NCBI GenBank assembly: GCA_963840245.1
Contig: CAWIYI010000023.1
Span: forward strand, 31,113 to 95,112
Reading direction: 5' to 3'
Length of the DNA: 64,000 nt
Source of the DNA: Bog-473 sp963840245
GTDB lineage: Bacteria; Actinomycetota; Acidimicrobiia; Acidimicrobiales; RAAP-2
Both the position numbers and the translations under genes were made by a program. Below are positions 52,048-60,317 of this stretch, in pieces. Position 1 is the stretch's first letter; each line of letters opens with the position of its first letter. The notes under the pieces were generated by a model, which made no database searches, was not told the DNA's origin, and worked only from the letters and a program-made list of their open reading frames with translations.

Positions 52048-52662
52048 ATGGCCGACTACAGCCTCCCCGACCTGCCCTACGACTACGCCGCGCTCGAGCC
52101 CCACGTGTCGGCCCAGATCATGGAGCTCCACCACGACAAGCACCACGCCGCCTACGTCACCGGGGCCAACCAGACGCTCGAGAAGCTGGCTGCCGCCCGC
52201 GACAAGGACGACTTCGGCGCCGTCGTGGGGCTCGAGAAGACGCTGGCCTTCCACATCTCGGGCCACGTCCTGCACTCCATCTTCTGGAAGAACCAGAGCC
52301 CCGACGGCGGCGACAAGCCCGACGGCGCACTCGGGTCCGCCATCGACGAGAACTTCGGCTCCTTCGACAAGTTCAAGGCGCACTTCACCCAGGCCACCTC
52401 GACGATCCAGGGCTCGGGCTGGGGCGTGCTGGCCTACGAGCCCCTCGCCGGCCGGCTGATCGTGGAGCAGGTCTACGACCACCAGGGCAACGTGGGCAAC
52501 GGCTCGGTCCCGCTCCTCGTCTTCGACGCCTGGGAGCACGCCTTCTACCTGCAGTACAAGAACGTGAAGGCCGACTTCTTCGCCGCTCTGTGGAACGTGG
52601 TCAATTGGCCCGACGTGGCGGGCCGCCTCGACGCCGCCAAGAAGCTCGCGATCGCCGGCTGA
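52048..52662 (+). CDS. sod: Superoxide dismutase, Fe/Mn type
   Basis: A 204-residue cytosolic enzyme dismutating superoxide. Metal ligands sit in ELHHDKHHAAY (His28), the HISGHVLHSIFW helix, and DAWEHAFYLQY (Asp and His). QGSGWGVLAYEP and YDHQGNVGNG are typical of actinobacterial members; manganese or iron preference is not decided here. ATG at 52048 has GAGGAG 8 nt upstream. It is divergent from the XRE regulator. Confidence 0.96.
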   Translation: MADYSLPDLPYDYAALEPHVSAQIMELHHDKHHAAYVTGANQTLEKLAAARDKDDFGAVVGLEKTLAFHISGHVLHSIFWKNQSPDGGDKPDGALGSAIDENFGSFDKFKAHFTQATSTIQGSGWGVLAYEPLAGRLIVEQVYDHQGNVGNGSVPLLVFDAWEHAFYLQYKNVKADFFAALWNVVNWPDVAGRLDAAKKLAIAG

Positions 52663-52663
52663 C

Positions 52664-52685
52664 CTCCGGGGGCGCACCCCCGGGG
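52664..52685. terminator. GC hairpin after sod
   Basis: CCGGGGG (52666-52672), CGCA loop and CCCCCGG (52677-52683) form a perfect stem that can extend by two pairs. No T run follows. It lies between the convergent sod and DksA-like genes. Confidence 0.45.
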
Positions 52686-52700
52686 CATCGGCCGACGCCG

Positions 52701-52895
52701 CTACGTCGTCGGCGAGGTCAGGTGCTGCTCACACATGCACCGGGTCGGATCCCGCTCCAGATCGGCGTCGAGGACCGGCGCGCCGCAGGTCTCGCACTGC
52801 CCGTAGGTGCCTTCGCTCAGGCGCTCCAGCGCCCGGTCGACCCCGTCGAGGACGGCTGCGGCCCGGGTCAGCTCGTCTTCGTAGCGCTCCTCCAC
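52701..52895 (-). CDS. Short DksA/TraR-like zinc-finger protein
   Basis: A 64-residue protein: a helix (MEERYEDELTRAAAVLDGVDRAL), then the family zinc finger EGTYGQCETCGAPV...CEQH. The ligands read C-x2-C-x17-C-x2-H; the fourth is His rather than the usual Cys, and an extra Cys sits two before the third. The coiled-coil arm of full DksA is absent, as in TraR-type proteins, which act on RNA polymerase. GTG at 52895 has TACCCT 8 nt upstream. Confidence 0.75.
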   Translation of the reverse strand: MEERYEDELTRAAAVLDGVDRALERLSEGTYGQCETCGAPVLDADLERDPTRCMCEQHLTSPTT

Positions 52896-52903
52896 GAACG
52901 AGC

Positions 52904-52909
52904 AGGGTA
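52904..52909 (-). promoter_or_regulatory. -10 element TACCCT before the DksA-like gene
   Basis: TACCCT, eight bases (GCTCGTTC), then GTG. The spacer nearly matches that of the HAD phosphatase gene at 16071. Confidence 0.4.
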
Positions 52910-53045
52910 GCCCCGGAATCGGGGCCCGGACGGAGATGGGCGCCCGACCGGCCGGACCCCCACCTCGTTCGGGTCTACGCCACCGGCCAGATGCACACCG
53001 CGACGGGTATGGTACGGCTCCGATCTCCTGGGGGGACAGCCCACG

Positions 53046-55717
53046 GTGGACACCCGCGATCTGCACGAATTGACGCCCGCGGCGGCCCGCCGGTTCCCCG
53101 CCACCCCGTCCTCGGTGCGCGAGGCCCGCCGGTTCCTGCTCGACACGCTGCGCGACCCCGGCGGCGACGACGCCGACGCGCTCGCGCTGATGCTGTCGGA
53201 GCTGGCCACCAACGCGGTGCGGCACGCCGCCACCGAATTCGAGGTGTCCGTGCACGTCGCCCCCGACTGCGGGCGCGTGCGGGTCGAGGTCAGCGACAGC
53301 GCCCCCGGGTACCCGACGCCGCAGGACCCGGTGCCCGACGCACCGGACGGACGCGGCCTGCACATCGTGCGCGCGCTGGCCGACGCGTGGGGCATCGAGA
53401 TGCGACGGGACCGGCCCGGCAAGACGGTGTGGTTCTCGGTGGCGTTGGCCGCGCCAGTGTCCTCCGGGGCACCGGGCGCGCCGCCGGTGGCGCCGGCTGG
53501 CGCCGGCCGCGCCGGCCGCGCCGGCCGCGTCGGTGGAAGGCGGGCCGGCCTGGCCCGTACCGGGCGTGCGGGCGGTGCTCGACGGGCTGCGCGACGCGGT
53601 CGTGGCCACCGACGAGCAGGGCCAGATCCGTTACGTCAACACGGCGGCCGAGGATCTCCTGGGCTGGCCCCGCGGATCCCTGGTCGGGCGGCCGGTCTTC
53701 GACCTCGTGCCCGAGTCACTCACCGCGACGCTGAACGCCGACTTCGGGGAGTTCGTCCGCTCACCGGGCCGGCGAGCTCGTCGGGCGGCGTCTCGACGCC
53801 GTCATCAAGCGGGCCGACGGAAGCGACGTCAGCACGGAGTTGGTCATCAGCATCTTCGACCACCCGCTCGCCGGCCGGGTGGTCGTGGGCATCCTCCGCC
53901 CCCGCGACGAGGAGAAGATGCAGCGCTGGTCGGAGCTGACGAGCGAGCTGCTCGAGATCCTCGCCGATGCCCCTATCGACGAACCTCCGGCCGAACGGCT
54001 GCTCTCGACGCTCGGACGGCGCCTCGAGTGGGACGTGACGACGCTGTGGGCGCTCTCGGCCAACCGCGAGCTCGTGTGCCGGCAGGTGTGGACGCGCACG
54101 CCGACGATCGCCCCCGCCTTCGCGCGGGAGAAGGCGGCCGATCCGACCAGCGGGAGCGAGGGTCTCCCCCGGTGGGTGCTCGAGCACGGCGAACCCCTGT
54201 GGGTGCCCGATCTGAGGGGCGACCCGCGCTTCGTGACCGACTCGCTGGTCGAGGACGGGCTGGAGAGCGCCTTCGCCTTCCCGGTCCGCCACCACGGTGC
54301 CTGCGTCGGGATCGTCAAGCTGCTGAGCCGTCTCCCGCGTGAGCGCGACCCTTCGATGGTCGAGCTCATGGATGCCGTCGGCGACCATCTGGGGGAGTTG
54401 CTCCACGCGTCGGCCCAGGCGACCGAGCGCCTCCAGTTGGTCGAGGAGCTCCTGGAGGCCCGGCGCCGCAACGAATTCCTCCTCCTGGCGACGCAGGTCC
54501 TCTCCGAGGTCGTCGGCTACCGCGAGATGGTCGAACGCCTCGCCCAGGTCTCCGTGCCCGTGCTGGCCGACCTGTGCCTCATCGACATCGAGGACGAGGA
54601 CGGCCAGATGCGGCGGATGGCCGCCTGGCACGCCGACCCGGACAAGCGGGCGCTCACCGAGGAGCTGCGCACCTCGTACCCGCCCGACCCCGCCGGCCTC
54701 CATCCGACCATGGAGGTCATGCGCAGCGGCCGGTCGATGTGGAGCGCGGAGGTGGACGACGAGTTCCTGCGGGCGACCAGCCGGGACGAGCGGCACTACG
54801 CCATTGTGAAGACGCTCGACTTCACCTCCTATGTCACGGTGCCGCTCCGCCTGCGCGACGAACAGGTCCTGGGCACCGTCACCCTCGTCTCCGCCGGATC
54901 GGGTCGCCGCTTCTCCGAGAAGGACCTCGGCCTGGCCGAGCAGTTGGCGGAACAGGTCAGCGCCGTCGTCATCCGGGAGCGGGCCTACGACCGTGAGCGG
55001 AGGATCTCGCACGAGTTGCAGCGCCACCTGCTCCCCGACGCCATCCCCGCCATAGACGGATGGGACGTGGCCGCCCGCTACCAGCCGGCCGCCATCGGCG
55101 TGGAGGTCGGCGGCGACTGGTACGACGTGGTCCCGATCAGCGAGCATCTCGTGGCCCTCGTGGTCGGCGACGTCGAGGGCCACGACCTCGGGGCGGCGAG
55201 GATCATGAGCCGGCTCCGCCACACGCTCGGCCTGCTCCTGCTGGAGGAGCGGGCTCCGGGCAAGGCGCTGCAACGGCTCAACCGGGTCTCCCTCGCCGGA
55301 GTGGGAGGCCGGCTGGCCACCGCGCTGGTCGGCGTCCTGAACACCAGGACCGGGTCGATCGTGTTCTCCTCGGCCGGCCACCCCTCCCCGGCCCGGGTCG
55401 AGTCGGGCCGGGCCGTCGAGCTCCCCGTGCCGCCGGGGCCGCCCCTGGGTGTCCAGCACTGCCACTACAAGGACCACGAGTTCCGCCTGGACCACGAATG
55501 CCTGGTGATGTACACCGACGGGCTGGTCGAGCGGCGCGGCAGCCACCTCGACGAGCGGCTCGCCCAACTCGAGTCGTCGCTGCGCACCTCCCCCAGCAGC
55601 GAGCCCGGCCAGGTGGCCGACTTCGTCATCGACGCCATGACGGCCGGCGAACGGAGCTCCGACGACATCGTCGTGCTCACCGCCCGGCGTCTCCTCGCCG
55701 ATCCCGGTCCCGCCTGA
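53046..55717 (+). CDS. HATPase-PAS-GAF-GAF-PP2C (SpoIIE) regulator (two frame breaks)
   Basis: About 890 residues after repair. An N-terminal anti-sigma-type ATPase (SELATNAVRHA, EVSDSAPGYP, GRGLHIVRALADAWG) leads through a Pro/Ala linker (APAAPAAPAA) to a PAS domain (VVATDEQGQIRYVNTAAEDLLGW). Two GAF domains and a C-terminal SpoIIE phosphatase follow (VGGDWYDVV, VVGDVEGHD, SSAGHPSPARV, TDGLVERRG, SSDDIVVL). Such proteins rewire partner-switching control of sigma factors. Frames change at 53499-53500 (surplus G) and 53766-53768 (surplus G in GGG). Without repair, no frame encodes a complete PAS domain. TATGGT (53008-53013) is a possible -10. Confidence 0.85.
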
Positions 55718-55748
55718 GCACCGGATACCGCCGGTCGCCCGCACTTCG

Positions 55749-55754
55749 TAGTGT
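55749..55754 (+). promoter_or_regulatory. -10 element TAGTGT before the aminotransferase
   Basis: TAGTGT, six bases, then GTG at 55761. Fits the leaderless pattern and supports that start. Confidence 0.5.
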
Positions 55755-55760
55755 GACGGC

Positions 55761-57158
55761 GTGCATGCGGAGGCAGCCGTCGCCCCACTCGTCGGCGCCC
55801 ACATGCCCGTTCCCTGCCTCGACGGTGTGGAACGTCCCTACCGCGACCTCGACTGTGCCGCCTCGACGCCCTCGCTGCAATCGGTGGCCGACCGGGTCAA
55901 CGAGTTCCTGCCCTGGTACTCCAGCGTGCACCGCGGCGCCGGGTACAAGTCGCGGCGCGCCACCGAGGCCTACGAGGCCGCCCGCGACAGCGTGCACCGC
56001 TTCGCCCGGCGGCCGGCGGGTGGTGACGACGTGGTGGTCATGGTGCGCAACACCACGGAGGCCATCAACCACCTGGCCTACCGCCTCGGGCTCGGCCCCG
56101 ACGACGCGGTGGCCACCACCGTCGTCGAGCACCACGCCAACCTGCTCCCCTGGGCGCGGGTGGCCACGCGGCGCTGGGTGGAGTGTGGCAGGGCCGGCAC
56201 CTTCGGGACGGCCGACGTGGTGCGGGTGCTCGAGGACGGGCGCCGCCCGGCGCTGCTGGCGCTGACGGGGGCCTCCAACGTGACCGGTTGGCTCCCCCCG
56301 GTCGAGGAGATCTGTGCCGAGGCCCACGCCCGCGGGGTCCCCGTCGTGCTCGACGCGGCACAGCTGGCACCGCACCGTCCCCTGCCGGAGGGACCCGACT
56401 TCGTGGCCTTCAGCGGTCACAAGCTCTACGCGCCCTTCGGCGCCGGCGCGCTCATCGGGCCGCGCCGGGTCTTCGAGCACGGTGATCCCTTCCTCGCCGG
56501 TGGTGGCGCCGTCGACCTGGTCGACCTCGACGAGGTCATCTGGACCGATCCGCCCGAGCGCGAGGAGGCCGGCTCACCCAACGTCGTCGGCGCGGTCGCC
56601 TTCGGGACGGCCATGGACGAGCTCCAACGAATCGGCTGGGAGGCCATTCGGTCCCACGAGAGCATGCTGGCGGCCCGGTTGTACGAGGGGCTGCGGGCCA
56701 TCGACGGCGTACGCGTCCTCGGTCCATGGTCCGAGACGGGTGGGAACGACGGGCTCGCCGTCGCCACCTTCACCGTGGAGGGGATGCATCACGCCCTGGT
56801 GGCGGCGCGGCTGAGCGCGGAGTTCGGGATCGGGGTGCGGCACGGATGTTTCTGCGCCCACCCCTATCTGATCCGTCTGCTCGGCGTCGGCCACGAGGGC
56901 GTGGACCGGGCCCGCGCCGCTGTGCAGCGCGGTGACCGCAGCGACATCCCCGGTGCGGTGCGGGCCAGTTGCGGGCTCGGGACCACCGACGAGGACGTCG
57001 ACGCCCTGCTCGACGCGTTGCGCGCCCTGGCGGCCGGTGAGCCGGGCCCGGTGGCCTACAGGCAGGACGACGTCACCGGCGACTTCTGGCCGGAGGGCGG
57101 CGCGGCCGGATGGAGCGCGTCCGAGCGCCCGGCCGGCGCCGCCTGCGCCCGGGGCTGA
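55761..57158 (+). CDS. SufS-like cysteine desulfurase family aminotransferase
   Basis: A 465-residue class V PLP enzyme. The Schiff-base Lys is in FSGHKLYAPFGAG, the PLP phosphate and Asp regions are TTEAINHLAYRL and VVLDAAQLAPHR, and the late loop RHGCFCAHPY has two Cys where SufS has its persulfide Cys. The last 60 residues extend past the usual end (DDVTGDFWPEGG). No suf genes are nearby, so it may be a stand-alone desulfurase or lyase. The lipoprotein gene starts 7 nt after the stop. Confidence 0.85.
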   Translation: MHAEAAVAPLVGAHMPVPCLDGVERPYRDLDCAASTPSLQSVADRVNEFLPWYSSVHRGAGYKSRRATEAYEAARDSVHRFARRPAGGDDVVVMVRNTTEAINHLAYRLGLGPDDAVATTVVEHHANLLPWARVATRRWVECGRAGTFGTADVVRVLEDGRRPALLALTGASNVTGWLPPVEEICAEAHARGVPVVLDAAQLAPHRPLPEGPDFVAFSGHKLYAPFGAGALIGPRRVFEHGDPFLAGGGAVDLVDLDEVIWTDPPEREEAGSPNVVGAVAFGTAMDELQRIGWEAIRSHESMLAARLYEGLRAIDGVRVLGPWSETGGNDGLAVATFTVEGMHHALVAARLSAEFGIGVRHGCFCAHPYLIRLLGVGHEGVDRARAAVQRGDRSDIPGAVRASCGLGTTDEDVDALLDALRALAAGEPGPVAYRQDDVTGDFWPEGGAAGWSASERPAGAACARG

Positions 57159-57165
57159 GCGCAGG

Positions 57166-58164
57166 GTGCGACGCCGCCGCTGGATCCTGCTCCCCGCGCT
57201 CGTGGCGGTGGTCCCCGCGCTCGCCGCGTGCGCCAAGCCGGTGGGCAGCACGTCGGTCCACAACGTGGCCTGGGTCACGACCGGCGCCTCGGTGACCCTT
57301 CCGGGCATGGACGTGACTCCGGTCAACCTGACCCGACGCCACATCGGGGCCAAGGTGCCGGTGGGCAGCATGCCTTCCGCGCTGGCCTACACGCCCGGCG
57401 GCAAGGGGCTGCTCGTCGTGACCCAGGGCGATGACGAGCTGCACGAGATCGACCCGGCGACGCACGAGGTGGTGCACCAGGCGAGCGTAGGCGTCGAACC
57501 GGACGCGGTGGCCGTGGCGCCGGGCGGGACGTCGGGCCAGGGGATCGCGCTCGTGGCGAACCTCGACTCGGACAGCGTGACGCCGGTCGACCTCGGCACG
57601 TGGCGCGCCGGCACACCCATCGCGGTGGGGTCCGAGCCGGTCGCCATCGCCGTCTCGGTGCCGCCCGCCGGTGGGGCCACCGCGTTCGTCGCCGACCACG
57701 GCGGCAACACGGTGACGCCGATCGACGTCGCCACCATGACGGCCGGGGCCGCCATCCCGGTCGGCCCCGGGCCGCAGACCATCGCCGCCGCGCCGGGAGA
57801 GGTGCTGGTCGGCAACTTCGGCAACCGGACCCTCACCGCGATCAACCCGACGTCGCTCCGGGCCGGCGGCACCATTGCGCTGCCGCTCAACCCGACCGGC
57901 ATCGCCGTGGCCCCGTCGGGTGCCACCGCCTACGTCTGCGGAGGGGCGTCCGTGGCGGCGGTGACCGTCCTCGGTCTGACCGTCGGGCCGCCCGTCGCGC
58001 TGCCCGACGTCGCCCAGGGGATCGCGCTGAGCGCCGACGGCTCGACGGCGTGGGTGACCCAGCAGGCGGGCACGCTGATCCCCGTCGCGCTGGCTGCGGG
58101 CAGGGTGGGCGTCCCCCTGCACGTCGGCGGACACCCCTCCGCCATCGTCATCGGGCCGGGCTAG
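57166..58164 (+). CDS. Beta-propeller (YncE-like) lipoprotein
   Basis: A 332-residue exported protein. The N-terminus is MRRRRWILLPALVAVVPALAACAKP, with basic residues, a hydrophobic stretch and a lipobox (LAAC), giving a lipid-modified Cys around residue 22. The mature part has about six repeats of the form PxxIAVxPxGxxAxV...(D/N)xxxxTVTPID, typical of seven-bladed propellers such as YncE. The ligand is unknown. It probably shares a transcript with the aminotransferase. Confidence 0.85.
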   Translation: MRRRRWILLPALVAVVPALAACAKPVGSTSVHNVAWVTTGASVTLPGMDVTPVNLTRRHIGAKVPVGSMPSALAYTPGGKGLLVVTQGDDELHEIDPATHEVVHQASVGVEPDAVAVAPGGTSGQGIALVANLDSDSVTPVDLGTWRAGTPIAVGSEPVAIAVSVPPAGGATAFVADHGGNTVTPIDVATMTAGAAIPVGPGPQTIAAAPGEVLVGNFGNRTLTAINPTSLRAGGTIALPLNPTGIAVAPSGATAYVCGGASVAAVTVLGLTVGPPVALPDVAQGIALSADGSTAWVTQQAGTLIPVALAAGRVGVPLHVGGHPSAIVIGPG

Positions 58165-58201
58165 TGCGCTTCAACCAACAATGATGATTCGTCGGTGGTA
58201 C

Positions 58202-58218
58202 GCCCGAACGAATCGGGC
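58202..58218. terminator. Short hairpin between convergent genes
   Basis: GCCCGA (58202-58207) and TCGGGC (58213-58218) pair around a 5-nt loop, between the lipoprotein stop and the APH-like gene end. No T run. Weak candidate. Confidence 0.3.
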
Positions 58219-58232
58219 ACCGAAGAACGCAC

Positions 58233-59048
58233 CTAGGACCGGGACGAACGAACGACCTGTAGGTGGTGTTGCGCGTGGCTGTGCATGTCGGAACCGCGTG
58301 CAAGTCCGTCCCAGCACCACGTCGAGGTCGCCGCACTGACCATCACTCGACAGAGGGCCAAGGCCTGAGAGTCGAACTCGCCCGGATAGAAGCCAGCGAC
58401 CTCCGGCTCCAAGTGAGCAAGGTCCCATTCGACCGGTCCGAGCTCCACGGTCTCGAAATCGATGAAGCTTGGAGCTGCGTCAACGACCAGGATGTTGAAT
58501 CTGTGCGGCGAGCCATGGATCACCCGTTCATGCCCTGACATCTTCGTCAGCCGGGACATTCCATCGACCAATGTCTCTCGCAACAGAGCACGGTCAGCCT
58601 CCGCAAGCTCCGGCGCTCGTTCTCGACGCTCGAGAGCGTCCACGGCAGACATCAGCCGGTCACGAAACGAGGGAAGTGCTGTGTGATCCCGTAGAGATGC
58701 GAGCTTGGAGTGCAAGCGGAACAGGTACTCAGCGATCTGAGCGGCATCCAATTCGACAGCATTGTCCTGGGGCTCGTACCGCCAGAATGTGACGGCCTTC
58801 TCGTCAATGGTTGCGGGTTGCTCGAATGGCAGGTCGACGGGAGCCACGACCGGAGCGGCGAGATCGACAAGCTCTCTGACAACCGCAAGCTCTCTGGCCG
58901 CTCTCTCGTACTCCGTCGAGATCTTGGCGACGAGAGGGCTCGGTGAAAGCCAGACCACCACGTTGTTCGTCGACCTCAGGCTGACCGGCAGTTGTACGTC
59001 GAATCCGTAGGACCGGATCAGATCGGCCACCGGGGTGATCACATCCAC
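58233..59048 (-). CDS. APH-like phosphotransferase with Ser in place of catalytic Asp
   Basis: A 271-residue APH-fold protein: the ATP-binding Lys region is VVVWLSPSPLVAKIS, the loop is VIHGSPHRFNILV, and the metal Asp is in FIDFETVELGPVEWDLAHL. In the Brenner motif HxDxxxxN the catalytic Asp is replaced by Ser (TCG), while the metal Asp is kept. A subfamily with HGS(P/x)H is known to me by impression, so it may use another base or be a binding protein. GC is lower than in neighbours. GTG at 59048 or 59042 is the start. It is divergent from the P-loop kinase. Confidence 0.75.
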   Translation of the reverse strand: MDVITPVADLIRSYGFDVQLPVSLRSTNNVVVWLSPSPLVAKISTEYERAARELAVVRELVDLAAPVVAPVDLPFEQPATIDEKAVTFWRYEPQDNAVELDAAQIAEYLFRLHSKLASLRDHTALPSFRDRLMSAVDALERRERAPELAEADRALLRETLVDGMSRLTKMSGHERVIHGSPHRFNILVVDAAPSFIDFETVELGPVEWDLAHLEPEVAGFYPGEFDSQALALCRVMVSAATSTWCWDGLARGSDMHSHAQHHLQVVRSSRS

Positions 59049-59123
59049 ACGACATGCTCGCGCGATCCGGTTTCGTGGGGGTGCTGGCCATTTCGCCGGG
59101 ACGCAGACTGGACGGGCCTCCGA

Positions 59124-59129
59124 CAAGAT
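59124..59129 (+). promoter_or_regulatory. -10-like element CAAGAT before the P-loop kinase
   Basis: CAAGAT, six bases (GAGGGG), then GTG at 59136. The GGAGG just upstream is too close to be a ribosome site, so a leaderless reading is preferred. Confidence 0.35.
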
Positions 59130-59135
59130 GGAGGG

Positions 59136-59669
59136 GTGAAACCTTCTCGACCGCTCTACGTGGTCGTCTCGGGCCCTCCTGGAAGCGGCAAGACAACGCT
59201 GGCGACGGGAATAGCGAGCCAGTTGCGTCTGCCACTCATCGCCAAAGACCTCATCAAAGAGACCTTGATGTCCGCATTGGCGGCCCCCGACGTGGCAACG
59301 TCGAGGATGATCGGACAAGCCGCAGTAGCGGTCATGTACGCAGTGGCGGCGAGCTCTTCGGGCGGGGCCGTCCTCGAGGCGAACTTCCATCGCTCGGTCG
59401 CTCGTGCTGACATAGAGGCGCTTCCCGGCCTCATCGTCGAGGTGTTCTGCCGCTGTGACCGTGAGGTCGCACTCACTCGGTACCGAGAGCGGTCGGAACA
59501 GCGCCATCCCGGCCACTTTGATCAACTTCGAGCGGACGATGAGCTCTGGAATGACGAGGTGACCACACCGGTAGCGGGTGGGTGGGCAGTGCTCGAAGTA
59601 GAGACGAACCTCCCGGTGGACACCTCGGGGGTCGTGAGAGACATCACGATGCTTGTCGGGTCACGCTGA
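59136..59669 (+). CDS. P-loop kinase, AAA_33/zeta-toxin-like
   Basis: A 177-residue protein with Walker A GPPGSGKTT (13-21) and LIAKDLIKETLM, which resembles the second acidic/Lys loop of small-molecule kinases such as gluconate or shikimate kinase and zeta toxins. RYRERSEQRHPGHF supplies the lid arginines. The substrate is unknown. It is divergently paired with the APH-like gene at 88 bp, and both have lower GC than flanks. No antitoxin-like gene is adjacent. Confidence 0.75.
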   Translation: MKPSRPLYVVVSGPPGSGKTTLATGIASQLRLPLIAKDLIKETLMSALAAPDVATSRMIGQAAVAVMYAVAASSSGGAVLEANFHRSVARADIEALPGLIVEVFCRCDREVALTRYRERSEQRHPGHFDQLRADDELWNDEVTTPVAGGWAVLEVETNLPVDTSGVVRDITMLVGSR

Positions 59670-59859
59670 GGCGACCCCGTCCCGGCTCGCCGCCTTGGGA
59701 TGCCGACCGACAAGACGGTGAGCAAATGTCCCAGTTCACCGGAACTTCGAGGCATCAGGTCAGCGGTGAGCGGTGAGCGACCGTTGTCGGGGCCCGGTTG
59801 GACCGGGCGGTGGAGTTGTGCCACAGCGCCCCGTAGTCTTTTCATCGGAGGGGCGATCC

Positions 59860-60108
59860 ATGACAGACGTGACCGAGCTCATCTCAAAGGCAAGTCAGGA
59901 GCTAGGTCCTCACGCCTCGGATGAGGAGATCAGCAAGAAGGTGCTCGAGGCCATCGAGGCACTTCCGGAATCGGATCGAGCACAAGTGCTGGAACAACTG
60001 GTGAAGGGGGTCAGTTCGGGCCAGCTACGCCATCTCGACCGAGAAGTGGACGCTGACCGCCGAGCAGATGGCGGTGACAACATGCCGAATACCGAAAACG
60101 CTCCATAA
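59860..60108 (+). CDS. 82-residue hypothetical protein
   Basis: It begins MTDVTELISKASQELG and has a helical, acidic N-terminal half (HASDEEISKKVLEAIEALPESDRAQVLEQL) followed by a polar tail rich in Asp and Arg. There is no signal peptide or membrane segment. GGAGG lies 8 nt upstream of the ATG and TAGTCT (59835-59840) is a fair -10, so it is probably expressed. No family is recognised. The 190 bp before it and 209 bp after it hold nothing else I can support. Confidence 0.6.
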   Translation: MTDVTELISKASQELGPHASDEEISKKVLEAIEALPESDRAQVLEQLVKGVSSGQLRHLDREVDADRRADGGDNMPNTENAP

Positions 60109-60317
60109 CGAAAGCGCTCGATAATCGGTCTGCGGTCGCTTACGAGACGGGTGGTCGGCACATTCCGGAAAGACGCCGGACCTGAACGCCCGCAATCGTC
60201 AGCGAGAAGCCGCCGCGTGTGATGAGACCTGAAGCAAGTTGCGGTGAAGTCTGCACGAACTCCTGGTTCGATCTGTCCCCGTGCCGGCCGGACAGGGGGA
60301 AGTGGTAAAGAGGCGGT

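Noticed and set aside
3768..55717. Pseudogene calls for qcrB, nuoG, nuoF, hemY, mshA and others
   Set aside because: Each has a single one-base defect with both halves well preserved, and most are normally essential. Consensus error is the simpler explanation.
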